The position numbers and the translations under genes are program-made. A stretch of 64,000 nt of DNA from Mucilaginibacter endophyticus (GTDB lineage Bacteria > Bacteroidota > Bacteroidia > Sphingobacteriales > Sphingobacteriaceae), in the NCBI RefSeq assembly GCF_003351025.1, contig NZ_QPCG01000001.1:503949-567948 (forward strand), in the 5' to 3' direction. Positions 34,441-43,099 of the stretch are shown here, one piece after another. Below the pieces are notes generated by a model that was not told the DNA's origin, searched no databases, and saw nothing but the letters and a program-made list of their open reading frames with translations. The first letter of the stretch is position 1, and every line of letters starts with the position of its first letter.

Positions 34441-34845
34441 ATGAAACAAATAAACATCAAGGCATTGCTGCTAATCACATTGGTATTTTTAATTATGGTA
34501 TTTACTAATCAAAATGCTTCGGCCCAGCAAGGTGACAAGGTTGTGCACATTGCCAAATTACAAATAGACCCTGCCCAGCTCGATAATTATAAAGTTTTCC
34601 TGAAGGAGCAAATTGAAACCGCGGTACGTGTTGAACCCGGCGTTTTAACCCTGCACGCCGTGGCGGACAAGAACAACCCCGCTAATATCACTGTTTTTGA
34701 AATATATGCCGATACGGTTGCATACAAAGCTCATTTGCAAACGCCACATTTTAAAAAATACAAAATCGGAACTAAGGATATGGTAAAATCACTTGAGCTG
34801 ATTGATGTTGTCCCGCTTGAACTACAGGCGAAGGGAAAGCTGTAG
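34441..34845 (+). CDS. Exported antibiotic-biosynthesis monooxygenase-domain protein
   Basis: A 134-residue protein with a signal peptide (cleavage after ASAQ at about residue 29) followed by one ABM-type ferredoxin-like domain of about 95 residues: VHIAKLQIDPAQLDNYKVFL, then PGVLTLHAVADKNNP and the strand-helix FEIYADTVAYKAHLQTPHF. Such domains dimerise and may oxidise quinone-like or aromatic compounds without a cofactor. The role here is unknown. The start at 34441 is chosen because it opens directly into the signal peptide. Confidence 0.85.
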   Translation: MKQINIKALLLITLVFLIMVFTNQNASAQQGDKVVHIAKLQIDPAQLDNYKVFLKEQIETAVRVEPGVLTLHAVADKNNPANITVFEIYADTVAYKAHLQTPHFKKYKIGTKDMVKSLELIDVVPLELQAKGKL

Positions 34846-34870
34846 GCGATTCTGTTAACGACTTCAAACA

Positions 34871-35040
34871 GTGACTTCCCGCCGCCGCTCGCGTCCTCGC
34901 TACAGTTGTCTGAACTCGAATTTTTAGAATTTGTGGAATGGTCAGAATTTAAAAGATTCGAAAAATTCTTTAATTAGATAAATTCGGGTTCAGACAACCT
35001 TTCTGCTAACACCCGGCCGGAGCCGAGCGTCAGGTACTAT
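34871..35040. repeat. GCCGCCGCTCG-type compound inverted repeat
   Basis: The core is a 19-base inverted repeat with one mismatch (34905-34923 and 34980-34998, opening GTTGTCTGAAC). Outside it, CCGCCGCTCGCGTC and GGCCGGAGCCGAGCGTC resemble the outer parts of 36607-36717. It takes up much of the 374-base gap between the monooxygenase and ykuK-like genes. The remainder holds a half repeat and A/T-rich sequence before the next start. Confidence 0.75.
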
Positions 35041-35080
35041 TCACCTTTCACCTTTTACCTTTCGCCTTTCACCTTTCACC
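35041..35080. repeat. Half copy of the ACCTTTCACCTTTTACC repeat
   Basis: CACCTTTCACCTTTTACC and CGCCTTTCACCTTTCACC match the right arm of the elements at 14871-15006 and 17619-17772. No left arm is seen nearby. Confidence 0.65.
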
Positions 35081-35219
35081 CGAAAATCCCCCAACGTGTT
35101 AACAATCAGCTAAATGTTAACAAATAAATCACATGTTATTTACGTTAATATGAAAGCTAATCGCTTATTTTTATAGACCCATAAAAAAGGTCGCCTAAAA
35201 TTTACCTAAAATAATTTTT

Positions 35220-35693
35220 ATGACCTGGAGAAAATTCAGCGGCGAAGTAATCCAATCGCCCATTATGGAAGAGGTTGAAAAGGCAATTGAACGCGAAGCC
35301 CTCCTTGGTAACAAACTCAAAGTATGTATCGGCACCGATTCTCAAGTTAAGGGATCTATTACAGATTTCGCGACGGTGATCGTGTTTCTGCGCGAAAAAC
35401 GTGGTGCCTTTATGTTCATCCATCAGGAACGCACATCGCAAAAAATGAGCATTAAAGAAAGGATGCTGAGCGAAGTGCAAAAATCAATTGACATTGCTTA
35501 CAAGCTTTGTGATTTGCTTGACCTGTACGATGTGGACCTTGAGGTACATGCCGACATTAATACCAATCCGATGTTTAAAAGTAACGCGGCCCTGCACGAG
35601 GCTATGGGTTACATCCTGAGCATGGGTTTTGTGTTTAAGGCCAAACCCGAGGCTTTTGCAAGTTCATACTGCGCCAACAAAATAGTGCAGTAA
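35220..35693 (+). CDS. YkuK-family ribonuclease H-like protein
   Basis: A 157-residue protein of the RNase H-like YkuK (DUF458) family. KVCIGTDSQVKGSITDFATV provides the first strand with an aspartate like that of RNase H, and LEVHADINTNPMFKSNAALHEA the second acidic position. The cellular function is not firmly known. The length matches family members. The gene stands alone between repeat-filled gaps. Confidence 0.85.
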   Translation: MTWRKFSGEVIQSPIMEEVEKAIEREALLGNKLKVCIGTDSQVKGSITDFATVIVFLREKRGAFMFIHQERTSQKMSIKERMLSEVQKSIDIAYKLCDLLDLYDVDLEVHADINTNPMFKSNAALHEAMGYILSMGFVFKAKPEAFASSYCANKIVQ

Positions 35694-35752
35694 ATTTGCC
35701 AAACTAAAAGCGGTGTATCTATATTTGATATTTAAACATATCAGATATACCT

Positions 35753-36589
35753 ATGTCGTCATTAATTGAAATCAACGATCCGGCTTTGGCCGGCAAGGAT
35801 ACTATTCTCATTGATGCCCGCGCAGGGCAAGACTCCTATCAGCGTTACCTGGCCGGTCACCTGAAAGGCGCGATATTCGCCGATCTCGACCAGCACCTTA
35901 CCACTAAACCCGAAGATCCCGCTTTTGGCGGCAGGCATCCGCTGCCCAACATACAGGAATTTGCTGTACAGTTAGGCAACTGGGGTGTTACGCCTCAAAG
36001 CCATGTGGTGGTTTATGACGATAAGTCGGGCGCATTTGCGGCCTCCCGTTTATGGTGGATGCTGCGGGCTATTGGCCATGAAAATGTGCAGGTACTGAAC
36101 GGCGGATTACAGGCGACTAAAAATGCCGGTGTTGAGCTAAGCACCGAGGCTTACACGCCAACCCCGGTTGATCCGTACCCGGTAACACATGAGTATGCCG
36201 ATACAGTTTTGATTGATGAAGCAGGCGAAGCAGCCAAAGACCCTTCGCGTGTGGTGATAGATGTTCGCGAAACACCAAGATATTTAGGGCAGACAGAGCC
36301 TTTGGATCTGATTGCCGGGCATATCCCTGGTGCGCTTAACCTGCCTTATAATAATAACCTCGGCGCGGATGGCAGGTACTTGCCTGCTGACGAATTACGT
36401 AAAGCGTATGATGCGGCCATTGGCGATGTGGCCCATAATGAGGTGATTGTTCATTGCGGATCGGGTGTTACCGCTTGCCATACTTTGTTGGGTTTGGATT
36501 ACGCAGGTATCGCAGGTGCCAAGCTTTATGTGGGTTCATGGAGCGAATGGTCAAGAAGGGATTTGCCGATAGGGAAGGAAGAGAGATAG
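35753..36589 (+). CDS. Thiosulfate/3-mercaptopyruvate-type sulfurtransferase
   Basis: A 278-residue protein with two rhodanese domains. The first (about 1-130) lacks the catalytic cysteine and is structural. The second holds Cys in IVHCGSGVTACH, the active-site loop CGSGVTAC. It moves sulfur from thiosulfate or mercaptopyruvate to cyanide or thiols. The loop CGSGVTA is closer to mercaptopyruvate than to thiosulfate enzymes, but this is only a hint. No signal peptide is present, so it is cytoplasmic. Confidence 0.92.
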   Translation: MSSLIEINDPALAGKDTILIDARAGQDSYQRYLAGHLKGAIFADLDQHLTTKPEDPAFGGRHPLPNIQEFAVQLGNWGVTPQSHVVVYDDKSGAFAASRLWWMLRAIGHENVQVLNGGLQATKNAGVELSTEAYTPTPVDPYPVTHEYADTVLIDEAGEAAKDPSRVVIDVRETPRYLGQTEPLDLIAGHIPGALNLPYNNNLGADGRYLPADELRKAYDAAIGDVAHNEVIVHCGSGVTACHTLLGLDYAGIAGAKLYVGSWSEWSRRDLPIGKEER

Positions 36590-36606
36590 ATAAATTATTG
36601 AATTTT

Positions 36607-36717
36607 GCCGCCGCTCGGCTACAGCCGAGTGGCAACTATTTCCAGGCCTCTGGCCTCCGTAGCCCGGCGGCCGGGAGGCCGCTTGATAGTTACCACTCGC
36701 GGGACACGAGCGGCGGC
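36607..36717. repeat. GCCGCCGCTCG palindromic repeat
   Basis: GCCGCCGCTCG (36607-36617) pairs exactly with CGAGCGGCGGC (36707-36717). Inside are GGCTACAGCC, AGGCCTCTGGCCT and CCGGCGGCCGG, so the element can fold into several hairpins. Confidence 0.85.
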
Positions 36718-36771
36718 TTCAGTTTCTTTTGTGTTTTTATAACATTCACCCTTCAACCTTGTTACGCTATC

Positions 36772-37239
36772 GTGAAAACATACGTTTTAAAAAGAGAACA
36801 AAAAATTCCCATCACTCTTAACGATGCCTGGGAATTTTTTTCATCGCCCTTAAACCTGGCTAAGATCACTCCGAAGGATATGGGTTTTGTAGTTACATCT
36901 GATTACACCGGCGATAGCAAAATGTATGCGGGCATGATCATTACCTACAAAATATCGCCGTTGCTGGGTATTAAGATGGACTGGATGACCGAGATCACCC
37001 ATGTTGATGATAAAAAATATTTTGTTGATGAACAACGTTTCGGCCCCTATGCTTTGTGGCATCACCAGCATCATTTTAAAGAGATTGAGAGTGGAGTTCA
37101 CATGACCGACCTTTTGCATTATGCTATCCCTTACGGCGCGATAGGCAGGTTTGCCAATGCTGTTTTTGTTAAAAGCAAGATTGAGCAGATATTTGATTAT
37201 CGTACTAAGGTTATTGAAGAGCTGTTTGGAAAGTTGTGA
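36772..37239 (+). CDS. SRPBCC-family (START-like) ligand-binding protein
   Basis: A 155-residue protein with the helix-grip fold: VLKREQKIPITLNDAWEFFS at the start, then MYAGMIITYKISPLLGIKMD and the C-terminal helix SKIEQIFDYRTKVIEELF. This is the cyclase/dehydrase-like SRPBCC group that holds a hydrophobic ligand in a deep pocket. The start is taken as GTG at 36772 because the family begins there; the frame continues upstream into the repeat element, and no better ATG exists. Confidence 0.8.
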   Translation: MKTYVLKREQKIPITLNDAWEFFSSPLNLAKITPKDMGFVVTSDYTGDSKMYAGMIITYKISPLLGIKMDWMTEITHVDDKKYFVDEQRFGPYALWHHQHHFKEIESGVHMTDLLHYAIPYGAIGRFANAVFVKSKIEQIFDYRTKVIEELFGKL

Positions 37240-37431
37240 TATTATTACAGTAATAATTGCTTCAATGTCATTGAGTAGGAATCCATGCTGTTGTTGGTGT
37301 TATAACCAACAACTAAATTGTTTTACTAAAACCAGAAAATGTATCATTTGTACTACAAATTGATAAATAAGTACATCTGTATCTGGTTGTATGTTAAGTA
37401 GTTTTACGATACCTATTTATCGATATACTAC

Positions 37432-40221
37432 ATGAACAAAAGTATCCGCTCTGCTTTAAGTTTTGTGGCTACCTGTCTTTTGCCCGCCTTTGTTTCGGCG
37501 CAATCAGGAGTTGTAAAACAAGTTAAATTAAGCAATTTTGATCTGCAATCCTCTGCATTGTTAAGTGCTTCCGGTGCCGAGCTTTCCAGCACACAATACC
37601 ATTCGCCGGTATACTGGTTCCCGGTAAAAGTACCTTCAACAGTATTAACCGGGCTGGTGGCTAATCATATTTATCCAGATCCGTACCAGGGACTGAATAA
37701 CATGCTGATCCCCGACGCTTCCGATCAGTTCAATAAAGAATATAACCTGGAGCAATACAGTCATTTACCTAATGATCCCAATCCGTGGAAAAAGCCTTAC
37801 TGGTACCGTACTACTTTCAAAGTACCCGCGGCAGATAAGGGACGCCGTTTTCAGTTGATATTTAAAGGTATAAACTATAGAGCTGCCGTATGGCTTAACG
37901 GGAAACAAATTGCCGATAGTACCCAAATGGCCGGCATGTTTGCCGAGCATAACCTCGACGTAAGCAATGCGGTTAAAGCCGGCACAGAAAATGCACTTGC
38001 TGTAAAAATCTACCCGCTCGATTATCCGGGCTACCCCGCGAAGGAACAACTAAAAGCACTCGGTCCATTTTATGAAAATGGTGGCCCAACAGGCGATATA
38101 GGTAAAAACGTAACCATGCTTTGCTCTTCTGGCTGGGATTGGATCCCCCCGGTGCGCGACCGTAATATGGGGATTTGGCAACCGGTTTTTCTGCGTACCA
38201 GCGGCGCGGTGACTATCGGCAGGCCAAAACTGGTTACTGATTTGCCAAATCTGCCCGATACAGGCCTTGCCAGGCTTTCGCTGAATTTAACTTTAACCAA
38301 CAATACTGCTGCTACTCATGGTGGTAAGTTAACCATCAGTATCAAGCCTGAGAATTTTGTTGGCGCCGGGGTTCAGTTTAGTCAGCCTGTTGTTGTGCCT
38401 GGTGGTTCAGAAAAGGGTGTTGAGTTAAACGCCGATAAGATCAGCCAACTGATCATCCGTCAGCCTAAATTATGGTGGCCTAATGGTTATGGAAAAGCAA
38501 GCCTGTACCGTATTCGCCTGCAATATGCCGAAGGTACTACGGTAAGCGACGATACTACTTTTGTATTTGGCATCCGCAAGGTTGCCTCAAAAGCCGAAAC
38601 TACCGCTAATGGCTTTGTGCGCCGTAAGTTTTATGTAAACGGCAAAGAAGTACACTTGGTGGGTGGTGCCTGGGTGCCGGATATGATGGTAAACCGCGAT
38701 TCGGCCCGTTATGATTATGAGATGCACCTGTGCCGCAATGCCAACGTAAATCTGGTTCGTATTTGGGGCGGTGGAGTTACAGAACCTGACGCTTTCTGGA
38801 ATGCTGCAGATAAATATGGCCAAATGGTATGGTCAGATTTTTGGATCACAGGCGATACCCAGGGTGAGTTTAAGGGCTCGCCTGACTGGCCGCTGGAAGG
38901 TAACGTATTCATTAAAAACGTAGAAAGTACCATCTATCGCATCCGTAATCACCCAAGCTTACTGGTGTGGACCGGCGGTAATGAAGGTCATGCCCGTAAA
39001 GAATTATATGACGTGATGCGCAATGATATCATCACTTTAGATGGTACAAGGCCGTTTATCCCAAGCTCATCGGGTTTTGCCAAACTGCCTGCCGGTTGGA
39101 AGGGCTCATGGCCAGATGATATGCCATCGGGTGTTTACAGCGGTGGTCCGTATGAATGGAAAGACCCTAAAGATTATTACAAGCTGGCTAATGATGCCAG
39201 AGATTGGGTGTTTAAGGACGAAACCGGCTTGCCATCGCAGCCTCCATATACTACCTTACCTAAGATAATTCCTAATTTGGTTTGGGATACTAATTTGCCG
39301 TTCCCACTTAATAATTCGTGGGGATACCATGATGCAGCTACCGGCGCGGGTAAGTATGATAAATACTATGAAGAGATGGCCAAGAGGTATGGTAAACCCA
39401 ATAGCATCGTCAATTTCTCCGACAAAATGCAGCTGATGAATGCTACGGGTTACCGGGGCATTTTTGAAGCTGATGGCCATAAGCTTAACGAAACCGGAGG
39501 CGTTATGCTCTGGAAGTTAAATGCGGCCCTGCCAAGTGTTATCTGGCAAATTTATGACTGGTACCTGGAACCTAATGCCGGCTATTACGCTCTGCAAAAT
39601 GCCTGCGAACCTATCCACATTCAATATAACTATGATAATTCATCGATAGCAATCATAAACCGTACACATCATGCAACTGGTAATTTAACCGCTACTGCCG
39701 ATATTTATGACATCAACAGTAAACTCATCAAATCGGCAAAAGTTGGCAATGTTGGGTTGGCGCAAACCGGAGTTAAAGAAGTGATTCAACTTAAAGATGC
39801 GCTTGAAGCTGCCAAAGGCGTAAGTTTTGTGGTGCTTAACCTGACCGATGCTGCAGGAAAAACGATATCACACAATGCGTACTGGTTATCGGCCACTGAC
39901 GACTTTACATCATTGAATGATATGAAGCATGCACAGGTACAGGCTAAAGTGGTCAGGGCCGAAAAAGGTGCGAGTGAAAACAAATGGACTATCCAGTTTT
40001 CCAACAACTCTAATCATTTGGCATTCTTCGTTCGTCCGCAATTAATGAAAAACGGGGAAGAAGTGATGCCAAGCTATTGGACAGGTAATTATTTCACTAT
40101 TGCACCGCATGAAAGTACTACGGTAGCCGTAAGTGCGCCGGTTGCCAAACTGGGCGCTGCAAAGCCAACCGTATTGCTTGAAGGCTGGAATTTGGATAAG
40201 CAGGTGATTGCACTGCAGTAA
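37432..40221 (+). CDS. Secreted glycoside hydrolase family 2 (exo-beta-glucosaminidase-like)
   Basis: A 929-residue exported enzyme: signal peptide (cleavage after VSAQ at about 24), sugar-binding domain, immunoglobulin-like domain, TIM barrel and C-terminal beta domains. The likely acid is Glu518 in WTGGNEGH. The likely nucleophile is Glu597 in VFKDETGLPS, which corresponds in position to the FNSET motif of exo-beta-D-glucosaminidase CsxA. The segments YPDPYQGLNN and NLVRIWGGGVTEPDAFW also fit that group. Beta-mannosidase is the main alternative. It could trim chitosan or other glucosamine oligomers, which would fit the nearby GH8 gene. Confidence 0.9.
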   Translation: MNKSIRSALSFVATCLLPAFVSAQSGVVKQVKLSNFDLQSSALLSASGAELSSTQYHSPVYWFPVKVPSTVLTGLVANHIYPDPYQGLNNMLIPDASDQFNKEYNLEQYSHLPNDPNPWKKPYWYRTTFKVPAADKGRRFQLIFKGINYRAAVWLNGKQIADSTQMAGMFAEHNLDVSNAVKAGTENALAVKIYPLDYPGYPAKEQLKALGPFYENGGPTGDIGKNVTMLCSSGWDWIPPVRDRNMGIWQPVFLRTSGAVTIGRPKLVTDLPNLPDTGLARLSLNLTLTNNTAATHGGKLTISIKPENFVGAGVQFSQPVVVPGGSEKGVELNADKISQLIIRQPKLWWPNGYGKASLYRIRLQYAEGTTVSDDTTFVFGIRKVASKAETTANGFVRRKFYVNGKEVHLVGGAWVPDMMVNRDSARYDYEMHLCRNANVNLVRIWGGGVTEPDAFWNAADKYGQMVWSDFWITGDTQGEFKGSPDWPLEGNVFIKNVESTIYRIRNHPSLLVWTGGNEGHARKELYDVMRNDIITLDGTRPFIPSSSGFAKLPAGWKGSWPDDMPSGVYSGGPYEWKDPKDYYKLANDARDWVFKDETGLPSQPPYTTLPKIIPNLVWDTNLPFPLNNSWGYHDAATGAGKYDKYYEEMAKRYGKPNSIVNFSDKMQLMNATGYRGIFEADGHKLNETGGVMLWKLNAALPSVIWQIYDWYLEPNAGYYALQNACEPIHIQYNYDNSSIAIINRTHHATGNLTATADIYDINSKLIKSAKVGNVGLAQTGVKEVIQLKDALEAAKGVSFVVLNLTDAAGKTISHNAYWLSATDDFTSLNDMKHAQVQAKVVRAEKGASENKWTIQFSNNSNHLAFFVRPQLMKNGEEVMPSYWTGNYFTIAPHESTTVAVSAPVAKLGAAKPTVLLEGWNLDKQVIALQ

Positions 40222-40242
40222 ACTTATTGATTTCAAAATTAC

Positions 40243-40273
40243 AAGGCCGGATACTCCATCCGGCCTTTGTCGT
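40243..40273 (+). terminator. Terminator after the GH2 gene
   Basis: AAGGCCGGAT (40243-40252) pairs perfectly with ATCCGGCCTT (40258-40267) around a 5-base loop. A weak T-rich tail follows. Confidence 0.75.
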
Positions 40274-40430
40274 TTTGTTAAATACCGATTTTTAGGTGTA
40301 AGTATTGCGTGTTGAATTGTGGGTAGGATAACTTATGCCAGGTTGTTTAAAGTTAAATTTTGTTTAAGAATTACCTACCATACAAGTACTGCTTTAAAAA
40401 TCTGCTTATCTTGCTCAACACATTTTGCAT

Positions 40431-41741
40431 ATGGAAAATACGGATGTAATTATCATAGGAGGGGGAGCAGCAGGGTTGATGGCGGCCCGTACGCTTGCCA
40501 AAGCGGGGAAGAATGTTGTGTTGCTTGAAGGGCGTAACCGGCTTGGCGGTCGTATCCATACACTGGAGCATGGCACATCATTGCAGCCCGCCGAATTGGG
40601 TGCCGAGTTTATTCACGGCGATTTGCCCGTGACCCAAAGTTTGCTTAATGAGGCTGACATTAAATATACTCCGGCTTCAGCTTCAATGTGGAGGTATGAT
40701 GATGGAAAGTTTATAGCTGAAGGGCACGTTATTGAGCATTGGGATGAATTTCTGGAGCGTATTATGCAGCTCAAAAATGATATGAGTATGGAGGCTTTTA
40801 TGCAGCAGGAATTTTCCGGAGAACGGTATGAAGGTCTCCGGGAATCGGTAAGGGCATATGTGTCAGGCTATGATAATGCCGACCCTAAAAAGGCGAGCGC
40901 TTTCTCCATCCGTAAAGAGTGGCAAAATGAGCATGAGGACGCGCAGTACCGTGTAGAAGGCGGTTATTGCATGCTGATCAGCTATCTGGCAAATGAGTTT
41001 AAACAGGCAGGCGGGCATATCTACCTTAATGCTGTAGCAAAAGATATTGACTGGGGGCAGCATCATGTTACCGTAAGTACAGATATCGGCATAACCTATC
41101 AGGCCAGGCAATTGCTGGTTGCTGTACCGCTTGGCATCTTGCAGGCCGAAGCGGGGTTGAAGGGCACCCTGAGTTTTGATCCTCCGGTTGATTATTATAT
41201 AAATGCTCTTAAATCGCTTGGTTTTGGTGCTGTAATCAAAGTATTACTGGAGTTTGACGATGCCTTTTGGTGTAGTGATGAAACGCGACAAATGGCCGGA
41301 GTCAACCTCGAAGACATGGGTTTCCTGTTCTCGAAAGAAACTATCCCCGTTTGGTGGACACAGATGCCGGTACATCGTCCGTTACTGACCGGTTGGCTCG
41401 GCGGACCTCCAGCAGCTGCCCGTTTGAATACCAGCGACGAAGATATGCTGATAGAGGCGCTGGGTTCCATCTCCAATATTTTTAAGATAGATATCGCGAA
41501 ACTGAAAGAGAAACTCCTCACCTGGAATGTAATCAACTGGACAGTTGACCCTTTCTGCCGCGGATCATACAGCTACGATACCACGGAAACTGCCGAAGCA
41601 AGGAAGATCATCAGTCATCCGATAGGAGATACCCTGTTTTTTGCAGGCGAATACTTATACGAAGGCACGGCCATGGGTACTGTTGAAGCAGCACTTACCA
41701 GTGGCTTAAGGGCGGCTGAGATGCTGTTAGATTATGAATAA
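40431..41741 (+). CDS. Flavin monoamine oxidase family protein
   Basis: A 436-residue FAD enzyme. The dinucleotide-binding motif VIIIGGGAAGLMAARTLA is at the very start, and the amine-oxidase pair LLEGRNRLGGRIHT follows. The C-terminal FAD site DTLFFAGEYLYEGTAMGTVE is complete. It oxidises an amine to an imine or aldehyde with release of peroxide. No signal peptide is present, so it is cytoplasmic. The ATG at 40431 is chosen because a TTG two codons upstream has no support. The amine used is unknown, and glucosamine-related substrates are only a guess from its neighbours. Confidence 0.9.
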   Translation: MENTDVIIIGGGAAGLMAARTLAKAGKNVVLLEGRNRLGGRIHTLEHGTSLQPAELGAEFIHGDLPVTQSLLNEADIKYTPASASMWRYDDGKFIAEGHVIEHWDEFLERIMQLKNDMSMEAFMQQEFSGERYEGLRESVRAYVSGYDNADPKKASAFSIRKEWQNEHEDAQYRVEGGYCMLISYLANEFKQAGGHIYLNAVAKDIDWGQHHVTVSTDIGITYQARQLLVAVPLGILQAEAGLKGTLSFDPPVDYYINALKSLGFGAVIKVLLEFDDAFWCSDETRQMAGVNLEDMGFLFSKETIPVWWTQMPVHRPLLTGWLGGPPAAARLNTSDEDMLIEALGSISNIFKIDIAKLKEKLLTWNVINWTVDPFCRGSYSYDTTETAEARKIISHPIGDTLFFAGEYLYEGTAMGTVEAALTSGLRAAEMLLDYE

Positions 41742-41749
41742 ATAAAAAT

Positions 41750-41833
41750 ATGTCATTGCGAGGAACGAAGCAATCGTATGCTGTATAGGGCGGATATGCT
41801 TCCGTGCAATTGCTTCGTTCCTCGCAATGACAT
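41750..41833. repeat. ATGTCATTGCGAGG palindromic repeat, copy 4
   Basis: ATGTCATTGCGAGGAACGAA faces TTCGTTCCTCGCAATGACAT with perfect 20-base arms. It separates the convergent amine oxidase and GH8 genes. Confidence 0.9.
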
Positions 41834-41848
41834 GAAGAAGATAGCTCA

Positions 41849-43099
41849 TCAGTACCGCCAGTAATTCCCACTCAAGATGATCATATCCAGCATTTTGATG
41901 GTATTGTCGTAATAATCATAATCCTTCAATTTAAACGCTACAAGGTAATCCCAAACTTTGTTAAGCCATTGCTGATTGCTTTGATCAACCGTTGCAGATA
42001 CTGCAAATGGTGCTATAAAACTCAACGCTTCAAAGTACCGCCCTTTAATATCATTACCTTCAAGCGTATACCCGGCCGAAATATTATCAGGATTGCCATT
42101 GGTAGTCTGCCTGATCCAACGGTTTATTGGGGTTACAAAAGCTTTTGCGCGTATATCGCCATATAACAAATAATCAGTAGCTATCCGCCATGGAACACGG
42201 CAGGCATTGTAGTTATAATAGCTGTCGTACTTTGATTCCATGTAGTTAGCCTGGGCAGGCCGGGGTTTTGAGTTTATGCCTCTTATAAAGTCGGGCATCA
42301 AACCGGCATCCGGACTGTAAGTTTTCTGCATATAACTAAATAACCGGTAGTTGTTATCAATAGCTTTTTGCCATTTGCCGGTTTTTAATGCGTTTTCAAA
42401 TGCTTTGAAATTGGCAGGCATAAAATCAGAAGCGCGCATATCATAATAATCCTCGCTATCTCCGTCGCCGCCATCGCTTAGTAAAACAGAATATGTTTTC
42501 GGATTGATCTCATAGCGCATAATTGCCGCCATCGCATTCTTAGCTTCCTGCAGGTAATTGATACTGCCTTTGCTTCCCCATTGCTTATCCGCTAACAAAA
42601 GAGAGTATGCTATATCCATATCGCCGTCTGTGGCAGCATCCCTATCGTGGTTTTTACAGTTTTTTAGCTGGGCCCAGGCCATTAAATAAGGAGATGCTTT
42701 GGCCGGATGGGCTTTATAATAATTATATAAGCCGTCATAAACGGTTTTTGCCTGCTTATCATAACCAGCCATCAGCGCGGTGATGATCATGCCATAGCCT
42801 TGCCCTTCGGATACACACTCTTTACCGGGCTTTTCAAACCAAACGTAAAATTGATCCTTGTTGCAGCCAGGTTTTATATAGCGGCTTTTCCACTGATCGT
42901 AAAAAACAGTTACTTGTTTATCCAGTTGCTGTTGACTGATGTGATTAGGTTTAATGGTACCGGTAGTATACCGGCTATGTTGCGGAAACGGCCTTAATGC
43001 AACCTGTGCATTAAGGCCGTTCATGATAAATATTATGAATAGCGTCAGGCTATATCGCACGTAGTTCGGGATAAGAGTCGGCAACGTCGTCAAATTCAT
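41849..43099 (-). CDS. Secreted glycoside hydrolase family 8
   Basis: A 416-residue exported enzyme with an (alpha/alpha)6 barrel. CVSEGQGYGMIITALMAG carries the catalytic acid (Glu98 from this start) and ATDGDMDIAYSLLLADKQWG the Asp residues typical of GH8. The family includes endoglucanases, licheninases and chitosanases, and the segment fits all three. From ATG at 43099 the signal peptide has a long N region and overlaps the LysR gene by 50 bases. GTG at 43060 would give a tighter signal (MRYSLTLFIIFIM) and reduce the overlap to 11 bases. Confidence 0.9.
   Translation of the reverse strand: MNLTTLPTLIPNYVRYSLTLFIIFIMNGLNAQVALRPFPQHSRYTTGTIKPNHISQQQLDKQVTVFYDQWKSRYIKPGCNKDQFYVWFEKPGKECVSEGQGYGMIITALMAGYDKQAKTVYDGLYNYYKAHPAKASPYLMAWAQLKNCKNHDRDAATDGDMDIAYSLLLADKQWGSKGSINYLQEAKNAMAAIMRYEINPKTYSVLLSDGGDGDSEDYYDMRASDFMPANFKAFENALKTGKWQKAIDNNYRLFSYMQKTYSPDAGLMPDFIRGINSKPRPAQANYMESKYDSYYNYNACRVPWRIATDYLLYGDIRAKAFVTPINRWIRQTTNGNPDNISAGYTLEGNDIKGRYFEALSFIAPFAVSATVDQSNQQWLNKVWDYLVAFKLKDYDYYDNTIKMLDMIILSGNYWRY

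Noticed and set aside
36454..36771. An extended start for the SRPBCC gene overlapping the sulfurtransferase
   Set aside because: The extension runs through the end of the rhodanese gene in another frame and through a palindromic repeat; the family similarity begins at 36772.
37432..40221. Glu679 (in IFEADGHK) as the GH2 nucleophile
   Set aside because: It is 161 residues after the acid Glu518, too far; Glu597 in FKDET is at the distance seen in exo-beta-glucosaminidase.
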